From RH-chloro-G1 sp003670575 (lineage in GTDB: Bacteria; Chloroflexota; Dehalococcoidia; UBA2979): DNA of 64,000 bases. The position numbers were made by a program, and so were the translations under genes. The notes beneath the pieces are model-generated. The model was not told the DNA's origin. It worked only from the letters and a program-made list of their open reading frames with translations, and did not search any database. Shown here piece after piece: positions 27,081 to 36,882 of the stretch (its first letter is position 1; every line of letters begins with the position of its first letter). The DNA lies in assembly GCA_947499615.1 (NCBI GenBank), contig CANMOP010000006.1:1-64000 (forward strand), in the 5' to 3' direction.

Positions 27081-29849
27081 CTACGGATCCAGTTGGGCGT
27101 CACCGGGCGGCGGTTCTGCCGGGACAGTGAACGAGAAGGTGCAGCCGGACTTGCCGTCACTCTCGCACCAGATCTTGCCGCCGTGCAACTCGACGATGGA
27201 GGCTGCGATTGCGAGCCCCAGCCCGGTGCCGCCGCTCCGCGCTCGGACTGCGGTGGCGCGATAGAACTTGGTGAACAGCATTGGCTGCTCGTCCGGTGGG
27301 ATGCCTGGTCCGTCGTCCTCGACGTCGACGCGGACGAATGGCTCGCCCGGGGTGACGCGGATGGTGACGTGACCATCGGAAGCGCCGTACTTCACCGCGT
27401 TCTCGACGAGGTTGTTGATCACCTGTTGGATGCGGTGTGCATCCATCCACGCGAAGACGGGGCTCGCGGGCTGTAGCGCAGCGAGCGTGATCCCTCGGGC
27501 ATGTGCGCCCGCACTGTGGCTTTCCACGACCCCGTCCACGACTCTGGACAGCGAGGCGTGATCGGGCTGCGTGCGCACGGAGCCGGAGTCCAGCGCGGAC
27601 ATATCCAGCAGGTCGTTGATGAGATGGAGCAGCCGCTCTGAGTTGTTGCGCAACATCTCTGTGATGCGCAGTTGCGTTGCGGTCAGTGTCCCGGCGCCCT
27701 CCTCGGTGAGGAGATCGACGCTGGCACGGATCAACGTCAGCGGAGTGCGCAACTCGTGGCCGACCATCAGCACGAAATCCTGCTTCAGGCGCTCCGCAGC
27801 GAAGATGTCCGTGACATCGCGGATGTGCAGGATCAGACCTCGGCGGGCCGGGTCAGCGTCGTGCAGCGGGCTGGTGCTCAGCGCGAGCAGTCGGCCCGCA
27901 TGCTCGGTAACTACCGGTGCCTCTCCGGGCGTGGTGGTCTCCGACATCGCCGCTGCCGATGTGGTTGCGGTGATTCCGGCGACCCCGGTCACCCCGGCGG
28001 GCGGGGTCGCCGGATGGAGCACACGGTCGACGATCGAGGCTGGGAGGGGCAGCCAATCGAGGGCGGGCCGTCCCACGGCATGCGCCGCGTCTATGCCCAG
28101 CATACGGGCGGCGGCCTGGTTGCAAACCTGACACTGCCCGCGCCCGTTCAACACGATGAGACCGTCTGTCATCTCACTCAGCACAGACTCGGCGCGGCGG
28201 CGGCTCTCTTCCACCGCTTCGGTGAGCCGCACTCTGTGGATGCTTACGGCAAGGTCGTTGGCGGAGGCGCGTAGGAGTGAGCGCCGGGAATCCAGGTACG
28301 GCGTAGGTTGTGCGGCAGCGACCAGCAACGCGCCGCTGCTGGCTCCGGCTCCGCCGGGGCCGGGAAGCGGCAACAGTGCGACGGCGCGTAGTCTGCGGCT
28401 GGCGAGTCGGGCGCGGAGCGGCTCCGCGTCTCGAATGTCCTCTACGAAGACGCCGGCGCTGCGGACGGAGGCGTCGAAGCTCTCCTCGACGGCATGCATC
28501 GTCGCGGCGGCAACGTCGGGGTCGAAGCCGCGCTCGGCAGTGACGCGGAAGCCGCCGTCGGCGTCGGAGAGCACGACGCATGCGCCATCGATCCAATCCA
28601 ACCGCAGCAGTTGTTCGATGACGGCGCTGCTCGCCGCTGCGGGGCCGCCGATGGGCATGGTGCTGAGCGCCTGGATGATGCTGTGCATCACGGAGAGTTC
28701 GACGGTCGCCGCGGATAGGCCGGCATCGGACGTTTCCACACGTTGCGCCAGTTCCACGTTGTGACCGACGAGGTCCTCGCGTGTCTCTCTGATCGCGAGA
28801 CGCATCTCGTCGAGGGCGGCGGCCAACTCGCGCATCTCGCGTGAGCCGGAGCGAGGCACCGGGCTGTGGAGGTCGTTCTCCTGGATTCGTCGTGCCGCTG
28901 CGGCCAACGCCGCAACCGGCCGTGTCAGCAACACCCCGAAGCTGATGGCGAGAGCCGCGCCCACGCCCAGCGCGATTGCAGATGCGGTCAGCACCTGGCG
29001 TTGTGCGTCCTGTCGATCCGCATCGATGACCGAGCGGTTCACGCCGATGTAGATGGTGCCCGCGTCGCCGCTGATGCCTGCGCGCAGCGGGACGGTCATC
29101 GATAGGTAGGATTCGCCGGCGATGGTCAGTTGGGTGGGGACGGTGAGGGCCGTGGGATTTGCGGGTAATTCACGCATCGTTGGAATCTGGTTTTGGCGAC
29201 CGCTACGGATAATGCGTCGATCGGTCACGATTGCAATATCCGCAGCGGAAAGCATGGCCAGCCGCTCCACGAATGGCTGATCGATGCGTGTGAGGGTTTC
29301 CAGCGCACCAGCGATCCTTCCGTCCGGTGTCTCGATGGGGGCTGCACCGGCGAACGACAGGCCGAAGTACTCATCGTCGCGAATGGTGACCGTGGATTCG
29401 CCGGCGAGCGCGCGACGCACGGTGACCGGGAGCTCGCCCTCCTGTCGATCCAAGGGTTGGTGTGTACGGAGTAGCAGCTTGCCAGAGGCATCGTAGACCG
29501 TCATGCCCAGGTCAACGCCGGGCGCGCCCTCGCCGAAGGAGCGGTCCGGAATCGTGAGTCGCAGGGCCTCCAGTGCGTCCCCGGCGGACACCCGATCGAC
29601 GAAGGCCGCTCCTTCGGCGAGCAGGGAGACATCCGCGAGCACCAGACGCTCGCTTTGCAGCAATTGGTCGTATACCTAGGCCGCCCCGCGCTTTACTCGT
29701 TCCGCGAAGCGGACCTCGCTGCGCTGGCCAACCGTTGCGCTGACGCGGACATACGCGACCAGACCGGTCGCGGCGACCACGAGGAAGATCACGGTCGTGA
29801 TCTGGAAGGCGAGTCGGGAACCCGGCCAGAACCAGCGGATGCGCGGCAC
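27081..29849 (-). pseudogene. Membrane sensor histidine kinase interrupted by an in-frame TAG
   Basis: The frame starts at GTG 29849 after GAGG, encodes 57 residues with one membrane helix (QITTVIFLVVAATGLVAYV), meets TAG at 29678-29676, and then continues open in the same frame for about 860 residues. Beyond the stop come an extracytoplasmic PDC/Cache-like domain, a second membrane helix (LTASAIALGVGAALAISFGVLL), HAMP, a GAF-like region, PAS (GLIVLNGRGQCQVCNQAAARML), HisKA with MVGHELRTPLTLIRAS, and HATPase_c with NNLVENAVKYG, DDGPGIPP and GGTGLGLAI. All catalytic motifs are intact. Without the first helix a product beginning at TTG 29663 would lose its membrane topology. No response regulator lies nearby. 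A nonsense mutation or a sequencing error is likely. Confidence 0.8.
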
Positions 29850-29928
29850 GGCTACCTCGTCCGGCGCGAGACCGCGTCACGCTCGGTCCGTCGCAGCAGT
29901 GCGTCGGACCGAGCGGGCGACGGCGCTG

Positions 29929-31119
29929 CTACTTGGAGAGCACGTCGCGGATGGCGAGCTCCAAGAGCTCGACCCCGCGGTCGACCTCGTCCTGTGTAAT
30001 GGTAAGCGGTGGCATCAAGCGGACCACGTCCGGGCGCACGGGGTTCATGAGGATGCCGCGCTGCACGCCCGCCACGACGACGTCAGCGGAGATGTCGCGG
30101 TCCAGCTCGACTCCCAGCAGCAGGCCGGAGCCGCGCACCCCCTTCACGGCCTCATTGCGGTCCGCGAGGCTCTCGATGCGCTGGCGCAGCTGCTCGCTGC
30201 GGGCGCGGACGTTGTCCATCACGCCGCCGTCCAGCAGCTGCCGCAGCACGTACGTGCCGGCGGCGGTGGCGAGCGGGTTGCCGCCGAAGGTGTTGCCGTG
30301 GTCGCCGGGCTCGAAGACCGCCGCATGCTCCTTCGCGAGCACGGCACCGATCGGTACGCCACCGCCCAGCCCCTTGGCGGTGGTCATGATGTCGGGTTCC
30401 ACGCCGGCCTGCTCGTATGCCCAGAGCGTGCCCGTGCGGCCCATGCCGGTCTGCACTTCATCGAAGATGAGCAGGATGTTCTGCTCGTCGCACCAGGCGC
30501 GGACGTTGCGGAGGTAGTCCGGGTGCGGGACGTTGATGCCGCCCTCGCCCTGGATCGGCTCCAGGAGGATGGCGCAGGTGTTGGGGTTGGTGGCGGCCTT
30601 GATGGCGTCCATGTCGTCGTAGTCGACGAAGACGAAGCCGGGCAGCTGCGGCCCGAACGGTTCGCGGTACCGCGGCGTGCCGGTGGCGGAGACGGTGGCC
30701 ATGGTGCGGCCGTGGAACGAGTTGTTGGTCGAAATGATCTCGAACGCGCCCTGCTTGTGGATGTTGCCCCACTTACGGGCGAGCTTGATGGCTCCCTCGT
30801 TTGCTTCTGCGCCGGAGTTGGCGAAGAACACACGATCCAGCGCGGAGTGCTCTACCAGCAGCTCGGCGAGCTCGATTTGTGGCTCCGTGTAGAAGATGTT
30901 GGAGACCGTGATCAGCGTGTGCGCCTGTCGAGCGATCGTCTCCGCCAGGCCCGCGTTGGCGTGGCCGAGCGAGACGACGGCGATGCCCGCAACGAAGTCC
31001 AGGTATTCCTTCCCCGTGTCGTCCCAGACGCGGGTGCCCTGACCGCGGACGATGGTGATCGGCACGCGGCGAGCCGCCTGCATGTAGACCTTGGCTTCGC
31101 GTGCCGGGATGTCGCCCAT
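29929..31119 (-). CDS. argD: Acetylornithine aminotransferase
   Basis: A 396-residue class III PLP aminotransferase that makes N-acetylornithine from the semialdehyde. Seen are NSGAEANEGAIKLARKWG, FHGRTMATVSATG, LLEPIQGEGGINVP, FDEVQTGMGRTG and TTAKGLGGGVPIGAVLA with the PLP-binding lysine, then GNTFGGNPLATAAG. Length and motifs match ArgD rather than ornithine or GABA aminotransferases, and the neighbours argB, argJ and argG support that. It lies directly downstream of the UPF0182 gene and upstream of the kinase. Confidence 0.94.
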   Translation of the reverse strand: MGDIPAREAKVYMQAARRVPITIVRGQGTRVWDDTGKEYLDFVAGIAVVSLGHANAGLAETIARQAHTLITVSNIFYTEPQIELAELLVEHSALDRVFFANSGAEANEGAIKLARKWGNIHKQGAFEIISTNNSFHGRTMATVSATGTPRYREPFGPQLPGFVFVDYDDMDAIKAATNPNTCAILLEPIQGEGGINVPHPDYLRNVRAWCDEQNILLIFDEVQTGMGRTGTLWAYEQAGVEPDIMTTAKGLGGGVPIGAVLAKEHAAVFEPGDHGNTFGGNPLATAAGTYVLRQLLDGGVMDNVRARSEQLRQRIESLADRNEAVKGVRGSGLLLGVELDRDISADVVVAGVQRGILMNPVRPDVVRLMPPLTITQDEVDRGVELLELAIRDVLSK

Positions 31120-31191
31120 TGGAATTCCTCTCTGTTCGCCGCTGCCGACGCTATCTTCGCGCGTTGCGTGTTGTGCTTCTAACGTGCGCCG

Positions 31192-34008
31192 TTAGCGGCG
31201 TGACTGCGAGTCGATCTGGTCGAGGAGTCGCCGCAGTCGATCGAGGTCGCTCTGGGCTGCGTCGCCGGCCTTGCGCGCGTCTTCGAGCAGTGTCCGCAGG
31301 TCGCCGGGTGCCGGGACAGCTGTCGGGCTGCCGCTGGGAGTCGCGCCGGGCCTCGGCGTACCGCTGGCCGGCGCCGTGGACGGGGGAGGCGCGGAGCTGC
31401 CGACTGCCTCGACGCCAGGCAGCGTCGATGGTCGTCGCCCCATCACGACATCCAGGCTCTGACGGAAGCTGGACTCCATCGCGATGAAGTTCCCGTTCGC
31501 GACGATCACTCGCTTGAGTTCGGGCAGCGGTGACTTCTCCGCCTGGAGGTAGATCGGTTCGACGAAGAGGAACGAGTCCTCGATGGGGATCATGAGCAGA
31601 TTGCCGCGGATCACGCTGGAGCCGGACTGGTTCCACAGCGTGAGTTGCTGCGAGATCCCGGGCGTCTGATCGATCCGGGACTCGATCTGCGCGGGGCCGT
31701 AGACGAGTGTGTCCGTGGGGAAGCGGTAGGCTCGGAGGCGACCGTAGTGATCGCCGTCGGAGCGGCCTGCCAGCCAACCGACGGTGTTCTGCTTGTTCCG
31801 TGGCGTGAACGGCATGACCAGGATGAACTCCTCTTGCCGCTCGCCGGGGAGACGCATGGTGACGTAGTACGGCTCCAGTTGCACTTCCTGGGCCTGCCGC
31901 TGCTGGTGGGTCGGGAAGCTCCATGCGTCCTCGCCGAGGAAGAACACCCGCGGGTCGGTGACGTGGTAGCGGAGGTAGATATCGGCCTGGAGCTTGAACA
32001 TCGCCTCCGGGTATCGGAGGTGCTCGCGCAGCGCGGCGGGCATGTTCGTGGCGGGGGTGAACAGCGTGGGGAAGATCTTCGCCCACGTGGCGGCCACGGG
32101 CTCGTCGGGCTGCATGAGGTAGAACACGGTGTCGCCGGTCACGGCATCCACGGTGATCTTCACGCTGTTGCGGATGTAGTTGATCCCGCTGCGGTGCTGC
32201 GCGTACGGGAACTGGTTGGAGGTCGTGTACCCGTCCTGTACCCACACGATTCGGCTGTCGATGATCGTTGCGTACGGGTCGGCGTCCAGCCGAATGAACG
32301 GCGCGATGATGCGCAGTCGCTCCTGCAGCGAGCGGCGCATCAGCACGCGAGAATCGGCGCCGACCTGGTTGGAGATCAGCAGGTTGGTGTCGCCCAACTC
32401 CCACGCCAGCGCCATCCGCCGGATTGCCGAGGATAGCGGGATGCCGCGCTCCGGCTCGTAGCGGGTCTCCGCGCTGTCCTCGCCCTGCGGGTAGTCGAAC
32501 TCCGCGACGCCGGTGCGGACGATCACGTACTGGTCCGTGCGCTCGCCGAAGTAGATGCGCGAACCCGCAACGGACACGGGCAGGCCGTCGCTCGCGGGCG
32601 GGATGTCACGCGTGATCAGGACGGGCAGGCCCTCATCGCGAGCCTCGTTGACTGGTGTCACCACGGCGCCGAAGCCGTGCGTGAGCTGCAGGCGCTGGCG
32701 GGTCCAGTTGTCTGCGCCGGCGCGCGTTACATCGAGTTCACGCGCGCTGAGCATGACCTGCTGCACGCGTCCCTTGATCGTGTATCGGTCGACATCGACG
32801 TCGACGAATGTGTAGAAGGGGCGAATCGACTGGATCTGGTTGAAGGTCTCGCGTAGTGGCGTCGGGTCCCACAGGCGGACGTTGTCGATGGTGCCCGGGT
32901 TCGCGTCGACCTGCGCCGAAGTGAGCTGCGGGCGGGCGGGGAAGCTGGTCTCCTCGACGTTGTCGAGGCCGTATGCGGCGCGCGTGAAGCGGATGTTCCG
33001 CGCGATGTACTCCGACTGTGTCTGGAGCTCGTTCGGCACCACCTGGAACGATTCGACGGCGGACGGGTACAGCACGCCGCCGGCGACGGCCACCATCGCC
33101 CACAGACTGAGGACGAAGGCTGGCATGCGATAGCCGGTGGAGAGCACCGCGCTCAGCACTGTGGCCGCAGCCACGAGCACGGTGAGCACTGCGAGGACGT
33201 AGCGTGCGGGGGCGCGCGCGTTGACATCGGTGTACGTGGCACCGGCGACGATCCCGCCGTCCTGCGTCATCAGATCGAACACCGACAGCCAGAACCCGAA
33301 TGCGATTGCGGTCAACAGCAGCGCCGCGAGTATCGCGAGGTGGATACGCATCCCCGGGGTGACGCGGAGCACGAACCGCTGCAATGAGAACGCCAGTCCG
33401 TAGACGGCACCCGCTGCGACGGCGGACAGGAAGAAGAGAGTGGCGAGCCAGCCTTGCAGCAGGTGATAACCGGGGAGCTGGAAGACGTAGAAGCCGGCGT
33501 CGCGTCCGAACTCCGGGTCTGCCAGTCCGAATTCTCCGCTGTTCGCCCAGGAGAGCACTGTGTCCCAGGAGCCGCTGAGTCCTGCGCCGAAGATCAGCGC
33601 GATGAACGCGGTGCCGGCGACCAGCAGCACGGTGGTGATCCGCCGAATCGCCTGCGGGTCCACCTCGTCGATGAACGATTCCTCGGGGCCGCGCGGCGCG
33701 AGTCGCCTCGCGATGGCGATGTTCACGCCCAGCACGGTGGCGGCTGTGGTCGCACCGATGATGAACAGGATGGCGCGCCAGACGAGCTCGGTGCGGTAGA
33801 CATCGCTGAAGCCGACCGAGTCGAACCACAACGCGTCGACGTATACGGAGCGCAGCACCCCAAGGAAGAAGAACGCCACCAGCGCCGCAGCGCCGACGCC
33901 GATCCAGAGACGCATCGCGGGGGGCCGGCGGCCCTCCTCGTAGAAGCGGAATGGATCCGGCGGCGGTCCGAGGTTGTCGCGGCCTTCGCGGTCGTCTTGA
34001 AAGCCCAC
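31192..34008 (-). CDS. UPF0182 family membrane protein
   Basis: A 938-residue protein with seven hydrophobic segments in the first 320 residues (for example LWIGVGAAALVAFFFLGVLRSVYVDALWF) and a large extracytoplasmic part after it. YVDALWFDSVGFSDVYRTEL, NELQTQSEYIARNIRFTRAAYGL, FYTFVDVDVDRYTI, QLTHGFGAVVTPVN and EPIYLQAE are hallmark UPF0182 sequences. The C-terminal 90 residues are Pro/Ser-rich followed by a coiled-coil-like end (DLRTLLEDARKAGDAAQSDLDRLRRLLDQI). Function is unknown. It starts one base after the argB stop, so it is in the arginine operon, between argB and argD. Confidence 0.93.
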   Translation of the reverse strand: MGFQDDREGRDNLGPPPDPFRFYEEGRRPPAMRLWIGVGAAALVAFFFLGVLRSVYVDALWFDSVGFSDVYRTELVWRAILFIIGATTAATVLGVNIAIARRLAPRGPEESFIDEVDPQAIRRITTVLLVAGTAFIALIFGAGLSGSWDTVLSWANSGEFGLADPEFGRDAGFYVFQLPGYHLLQGWLATLFFLSAVAAGAVYGLAFSLQRFVLRVTPGMRIHLAILAALLLTAIAFGFWLSVFDLMTQDGGIVAGATYTDVNARAPARYVLAVLTVLVAAATVLSAVLSTGYRMPAFVLSLWAMVAVAGGVLYPSAVESFQVVPNELQTQSEYIARNIRFTRAAYGLDNVEETSFPARPQLTSAQVDANPGTIDNVRLWDPTPLRETFNQIQSIRPFYTFVDVDVDRYTIKGRVQQVMLSARELDVTRAGADNWTRQRLQLTHGFGAVVTPVNEARDEGLPVLITRDIPPASDGLPVSVAGSRIYFGERTDQYVIVRTGVAEFDYPQGEDSAETRYEPERGIPLSSAIRRMALAWELGDTNLLISNQVGADSRVLMRRSLQERLRIIAPFIRLDADPYATIIDSRIVWVQDGYTTSNQFPYAQHRSGINYIRNSVKITVDAVTGDTVFYLMQPDEPVAATWAKIFPTLFTPATNMPAALREHLRYPEAMFKLQADIYLRYHVTDPRVFFLGEDAWSFPTHQQRQAQEVQLEPYYVTMRLPGERQEEFILVMPFTPRNKQNTVGWLAGRSDGDHYGRLRAYRFPTDTLVYGPAQIESRIDQTPGISQQLTLWNQSGSSVIRGNLLMIPIEDSFLFVEPIYLQAEKSPLPELKRVIVANGNFIAMESSFRQSLDVVMGRRPSTLPGVEAVGSSAPPPSTAPASGTPRPGATPSGSPTAVPAPGDLRTLLEDARKAGDAAQSDLDRLRRLLDQIDSQSRR

Positions 34009-34009
34009 G

Positions 34010-34795
34010 TTAGGCTCCGATCAGTGTGCCCAGTGGGGCACCGCTCGCTACGGTGCGCAATGTTCCACCGACGCGGCCGTTCACGACGTGCGCGCGTGTG
34101 CCCACCTCCGCGGCGCGCAGGCAGGCCTCGATCTTCGGGATCATGCCGCCGCCGATGACGCCGGCGGCGCGCAGTTCGGCCGCGCGAGTGGCATCGAGTT
34201 GCGGGATGAGCGTGCCATCGGCGTCGAGGAGGCCATCCACGTCGGTGAGGAAGACGAGACGCGAGGAGTTGACGGCGCGTGCGACCTCGCCGGCGACGGT
34301 GTCGGCGTTGATGTTCAGTGGCTGTGCGGGCGCCTCCAGCCCGATGGGCGCGATCACCGGAATCGCGCCAGCGTCGCACAGGGCGAGCAGGAAGGCACCG
34401 TCCACTTCGGTGACACGACCGACGTAGCCGAGGCGCGGATCGTAGCGCTCGGCGCGCACCACGCCGCCGTCGACGCCGGACAGGCCGATTGCGCGTCCGC
34501 CGCGCTCGCCGATCTCGGCGACCAGTTGTGTGTTGATCACACCTCGCAGCACCGCAACGACGACTTCCAGTGCCGCGGCCGACGTGGACCGCAGCCCATC
34601 GACGAATTCCGATGGCACTTGCAGCTTGTCGAGCCAGTCGGTGATCATCGCGCCGCCGCCGTGGACGACGATGACACGCTCGCCCGCGCGGTGCAGCGCG
34701 ACGACGTCGTCCATCGTGGTGTCTTCTGCGCCGAGGGTGGAGCCGCCGATCTTGATGACCACCGGGCCGTGTGCGTTGCTGATGCGTTCGTTCAC
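34010..34795 (-). CDS. argB: Acetylglutamate kinase
   Basis: A 261-residue amino-acid kinase that phosphorylates N-acetylglutamate. VVIKIGGSTLG and VIVVHGGGAMITDWLDKL are the phosphate-binding glycine motifs; LNINADTVAGEVARAV, FLTDVDGLLDADG and GGGMIPKIEACLRA are characteristic ArgB motifs. The GTG at 34795 overlaps the argJ stop (GTGA), so this start is preferred over an ATG at 34849. It lacks the N-terminal helix found in arginine-inhibited hexameric forms, so feedback by arginine is less likely; this is an inference. Confidence 0.95.
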   Translation of the reverse strand: MNERISNAHGPVVIKIGGSTLGAEDTTMDDVVALHRAGERVIVVHGGGAMITDWLDKLQVPSEFVDGLRSTSAAALEVVVAVLRGVINTQLVAEIGERGGRAIGLSGVDGGVVRAERYDPRLGYVGRVTEVDGAFLLALCDAGAIPVIAPIGLEAPAQPLNINADTVAGEVARAVNSSRLVFLTDVDGLLDADGTLIPQLDATRAAELRAAGVIGGGMIPKIEACLRAAEVGTRAHVVNGRVGGTLRTVASGAPLGTLIGA

Positions 34796-36012
34796 GTTGT
34801 GTACTCCGCGTTGATCTTGATGTAGTCCTCGGTCAGGTCGCAGCCCCACGCCGTTGCGGTCTCGTTGCCGAGGCCGAGGTCGACGCGGATCTGCACTTCA
34901 GGTGCGTCCATCGCCTTGGAGATGGTTGCGTACGGGACGCTGGTGGGCGCGCCGCGCTCGAATGCGCAGTGCTCGCCAATCCAGACGCTGATCAGTCGCT
35001 CCTCGATGCGTGCGCCGGAGCGACCGATCGCCATGAGCACTCGCCCGAGGTTCGCGTCCCGCCCGGTCACCATCGTCTTCACCAGGGGTGAGGAGGTCAC
35101 GGTGCGCGCGGCCATGCGCGCGTCCTCCCGCGATGCCGCCCCGATCACAGTCACCTCGATCAGCGTACGCGCTCCCTCGCCGTCCCGTGCGAGGTCGCGC
35201 GCGAGGGCGATTGCGACGGCCTCGATCGCAGCACGCAGCGGCGCGGCGGCCGGATGGCCAGCGGCGATCGAGGTGCCGCCAGCCGCCCCGTTGGCGAGGA
35301 GCAGCATTGTGTCGGAGGTGGAGGTGTCCATGTCGACATCCACCATGTTGATCGAGAGGTCGCCGACCTCGCGGACGGTAGTGCGCAGCCAGTCGGCGTC
35401 GCATGGGGCATCCGTGGTGACGAAGCAGAACACCGTTGCCATGTTCGGGTGCACCATCCCGGAGCCCTTGGCAGTGCCGCCGACGTGGTACGTGCGGCCA
35501 TCGACGGTGAAGCGGACGGCGTGGTGCTTCGGCACGGTATCGGTGGTCATGATCGCGCGCGTGAAGATGCTGCCGCCGTCTGCGGTCGGCTGGATCGCGA
35601 CGATTGCGGGCTCGAGCTTGTCCATCGGTAGCACGCGCCCGATCACGCCTGTGGAGGCGACCAGCACGTGCTCCGCCGGGATGCCGAGGTGACTCGCGGC
35701 GACCTCTGCCATGCGCGCGGCATCGCGGTCGCCCTGCTCGCCCGTGCTGACGTTCGCGTTGCCCGAGTTGGCGACGATCGCCTGCGCCATGCCGGTGGCG
35801 ACGCGCGGACGGTCGAGTTTCACCGGTGCGCCGGCGACCGCGTTGGTGGTGAATATGCCCGCCACCGCGCATACCTGATCGGAGACGAGGATGCCCACGT
35901 CATAGCGGGGCTCGTCGCCGTAGGTGCGAATGCCTGCGTAGACCCCGCCTGCCCGGAAGCCGGCCGGCGAGGTGACGTTGCCGCCCTCGATCCACTCGAA
36001 CTCGCCGCTCAT
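34792..36012 (-). CDS. argJ: Bifunctional glutamate N-acetyltransferase / amino-acid acetyltransferase
   Basis: A 406-residue ArgJ protein that transfers acetyl between ornithine and glutamate, recycling acetyl in arginine synthesis. GGNVTSPAGFRAGGVYAGI opens the protein; VASTGVIGRVLPMDKL and TFTVDG-type core strands follow. The self-cleavage site is in HPNMATVFCFVTTDA: cleavage between Ala and Thr makes alpha and beta chains, with Thr as nucleophile. It ends in CDLTEDYIKINAEYTT, the normal terminus. It is the first gene of the arginine run, 58 bases after nth on the same strand, and overlaps argB. Confidence 0.95.
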   Translation of the reverse strand: MSGEFEWIEGGNVTSPAGFRAGGVYAGIRTYGDEPRYDVGILVSDQVCAVAGIFTTNAVAGAPVKLDRPRVATGMAQAIVANSGNANVSTGEQGDRDAARMAEVAASHLGIPAEHVLVASTGVIGRVLPMDKLEPAIVAIQPTADGGSIFTRAIMTTDTVPKHHAVRFTVDGRTYHVGGTAKGSGMVHPNMATVFCFVTTDAPCDADWLRTTVREVGDLSINMVDVDMDTSTSDTMLLLANGAAGGTSIAAGHPAAAPLRAAIEAVAIALARDLARDGEGARTLIEVTVIGAASREDARMAARTVTSSPLVKTMVTGRDANLGRVLMAIGRSGARIEERLISVWIGEHCAFERGAPTSVPYATISKAMDAPEVQIRVDLGLGNETATAWGCDLTEDYIKINAEYTT

Positions 36013-36070
36013 GGTGTCCCCCACGTCTGGCTTGCTGGACGGCGAGTATATCGAGACGTGCGGCGGGGTA

Positions 36071-36829
36071 CTACGCACGCGTCGCGGCGGTGGCGGGGGG
36101 CGCGCCCGTGAGCTCAGGCAGGCCGACGCGAGGGCAGCGCGCGAGCAGCGGGCAGCTCGGGCATTCCGGTGCGCGCGCATGGCACGTGCGACGACCGTGC
36201 TGGATGAGATCGACGTGGAATGCGTAGACGTCGTTCGCCTCGACCATCGCCTCCAGCTGGTCGTGCGCGTGGTCCACGCTGACCTTCGGCGCCACGAGGC
36301 CAAGCCGGCGCGATACGCGGTCGACGTGCGTATCGACGGGGAGAGCGGGGCGGCCCAGCGCGAAGAGCAGCACACACGCGGCGGTCTTTGGACCCACGCC
36401 CGGGAGGGCGCGCAGCCACTGCTTCGCCTCGGTCAGTGGCATGCCCGTGAGCGCGTGCAGGTTGAAGTCGGGCACGCGCGCTTTGACGGCGGCCAACAGA
36501 TCCTGGAGCCGCGGAGCCTTTGTGGGGGCGAGGCCACCGGGTCGGATGGCGTCTTCCACCTCGCTCGTGGGTGCCGCGAGCACGTCGTCCCAGGCGGGGA
36601 AGCGCTCGATCAGTCGATGGAACGCACGGCCGGAGTTGTGGTCGGAGGTGTGCTGCGACAGCAGCGTAAGCACCAGTTCCCCGATCGGGTCGCCCGAGGG
36701 GCGCGCCGGTGTGCGACCGTAACGCGCATCGAGCAGTTCGATGACCTCGCGGGGCGTCCAGGGCGGCGGTGGGGTGGTCGGTCGCGTCGGTGGCACGGCT
36801 GCATGGTAGCAGCGCGGCGCAGAACGCAC
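36071..36829 (-). CDS. nth: Endonuclease III-like DNA glycosylase/AP lyase
   Basis: A protein of up to 252 residues for base-excision repair of oxidised pyrimidines. The helix-hairpin-helix is LRALPGVGPKTAACVLLFALG with the catalytic lysine in GPKTA; PVDTHVDRVSRRLGL supplies the catalytic aspartate. CHARAPECPSCPLLARC provides four cysteines for a 4Fe-4S cluster. LTLLSQHTSDHNSG replaces the usual LSAQ(T)TD string, a trait of the Nth-like subgroup rather than the E. coli form. The start is uncertain: GTG at 36829 and GTG at 36796 both lack a clear ribosome binding site. Confidence 0.9.
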   Translation of the reverse strand: MRSAPRCYHAAVPPTRPTTPPPPWTPREVIELLDARYGRTPARPSGDPIGELVLTLLSQHTSDHNSGRAFHRLIERFPAWDDVLAAPTSEVEDAIRPGGLAPTKAPRLQDLLAAVKARVPDFNLHALTGMPLTEAKQWLRALPGVGPKTAACVLLFALGRPALPVDTHVDRVSRRLGLVAPKVSVDHAHDQLEAMVEANDVYAFHVDLIQHGRRTCHARAPECPSCPLLARCPRVGLPELTGAPPATAATRA

Positions 36830-36882
36830 GGACGCGGGGGAGTGGCTCCGCCGCGTCCGTGGGAAGAATCCAGTCGAAGTGC

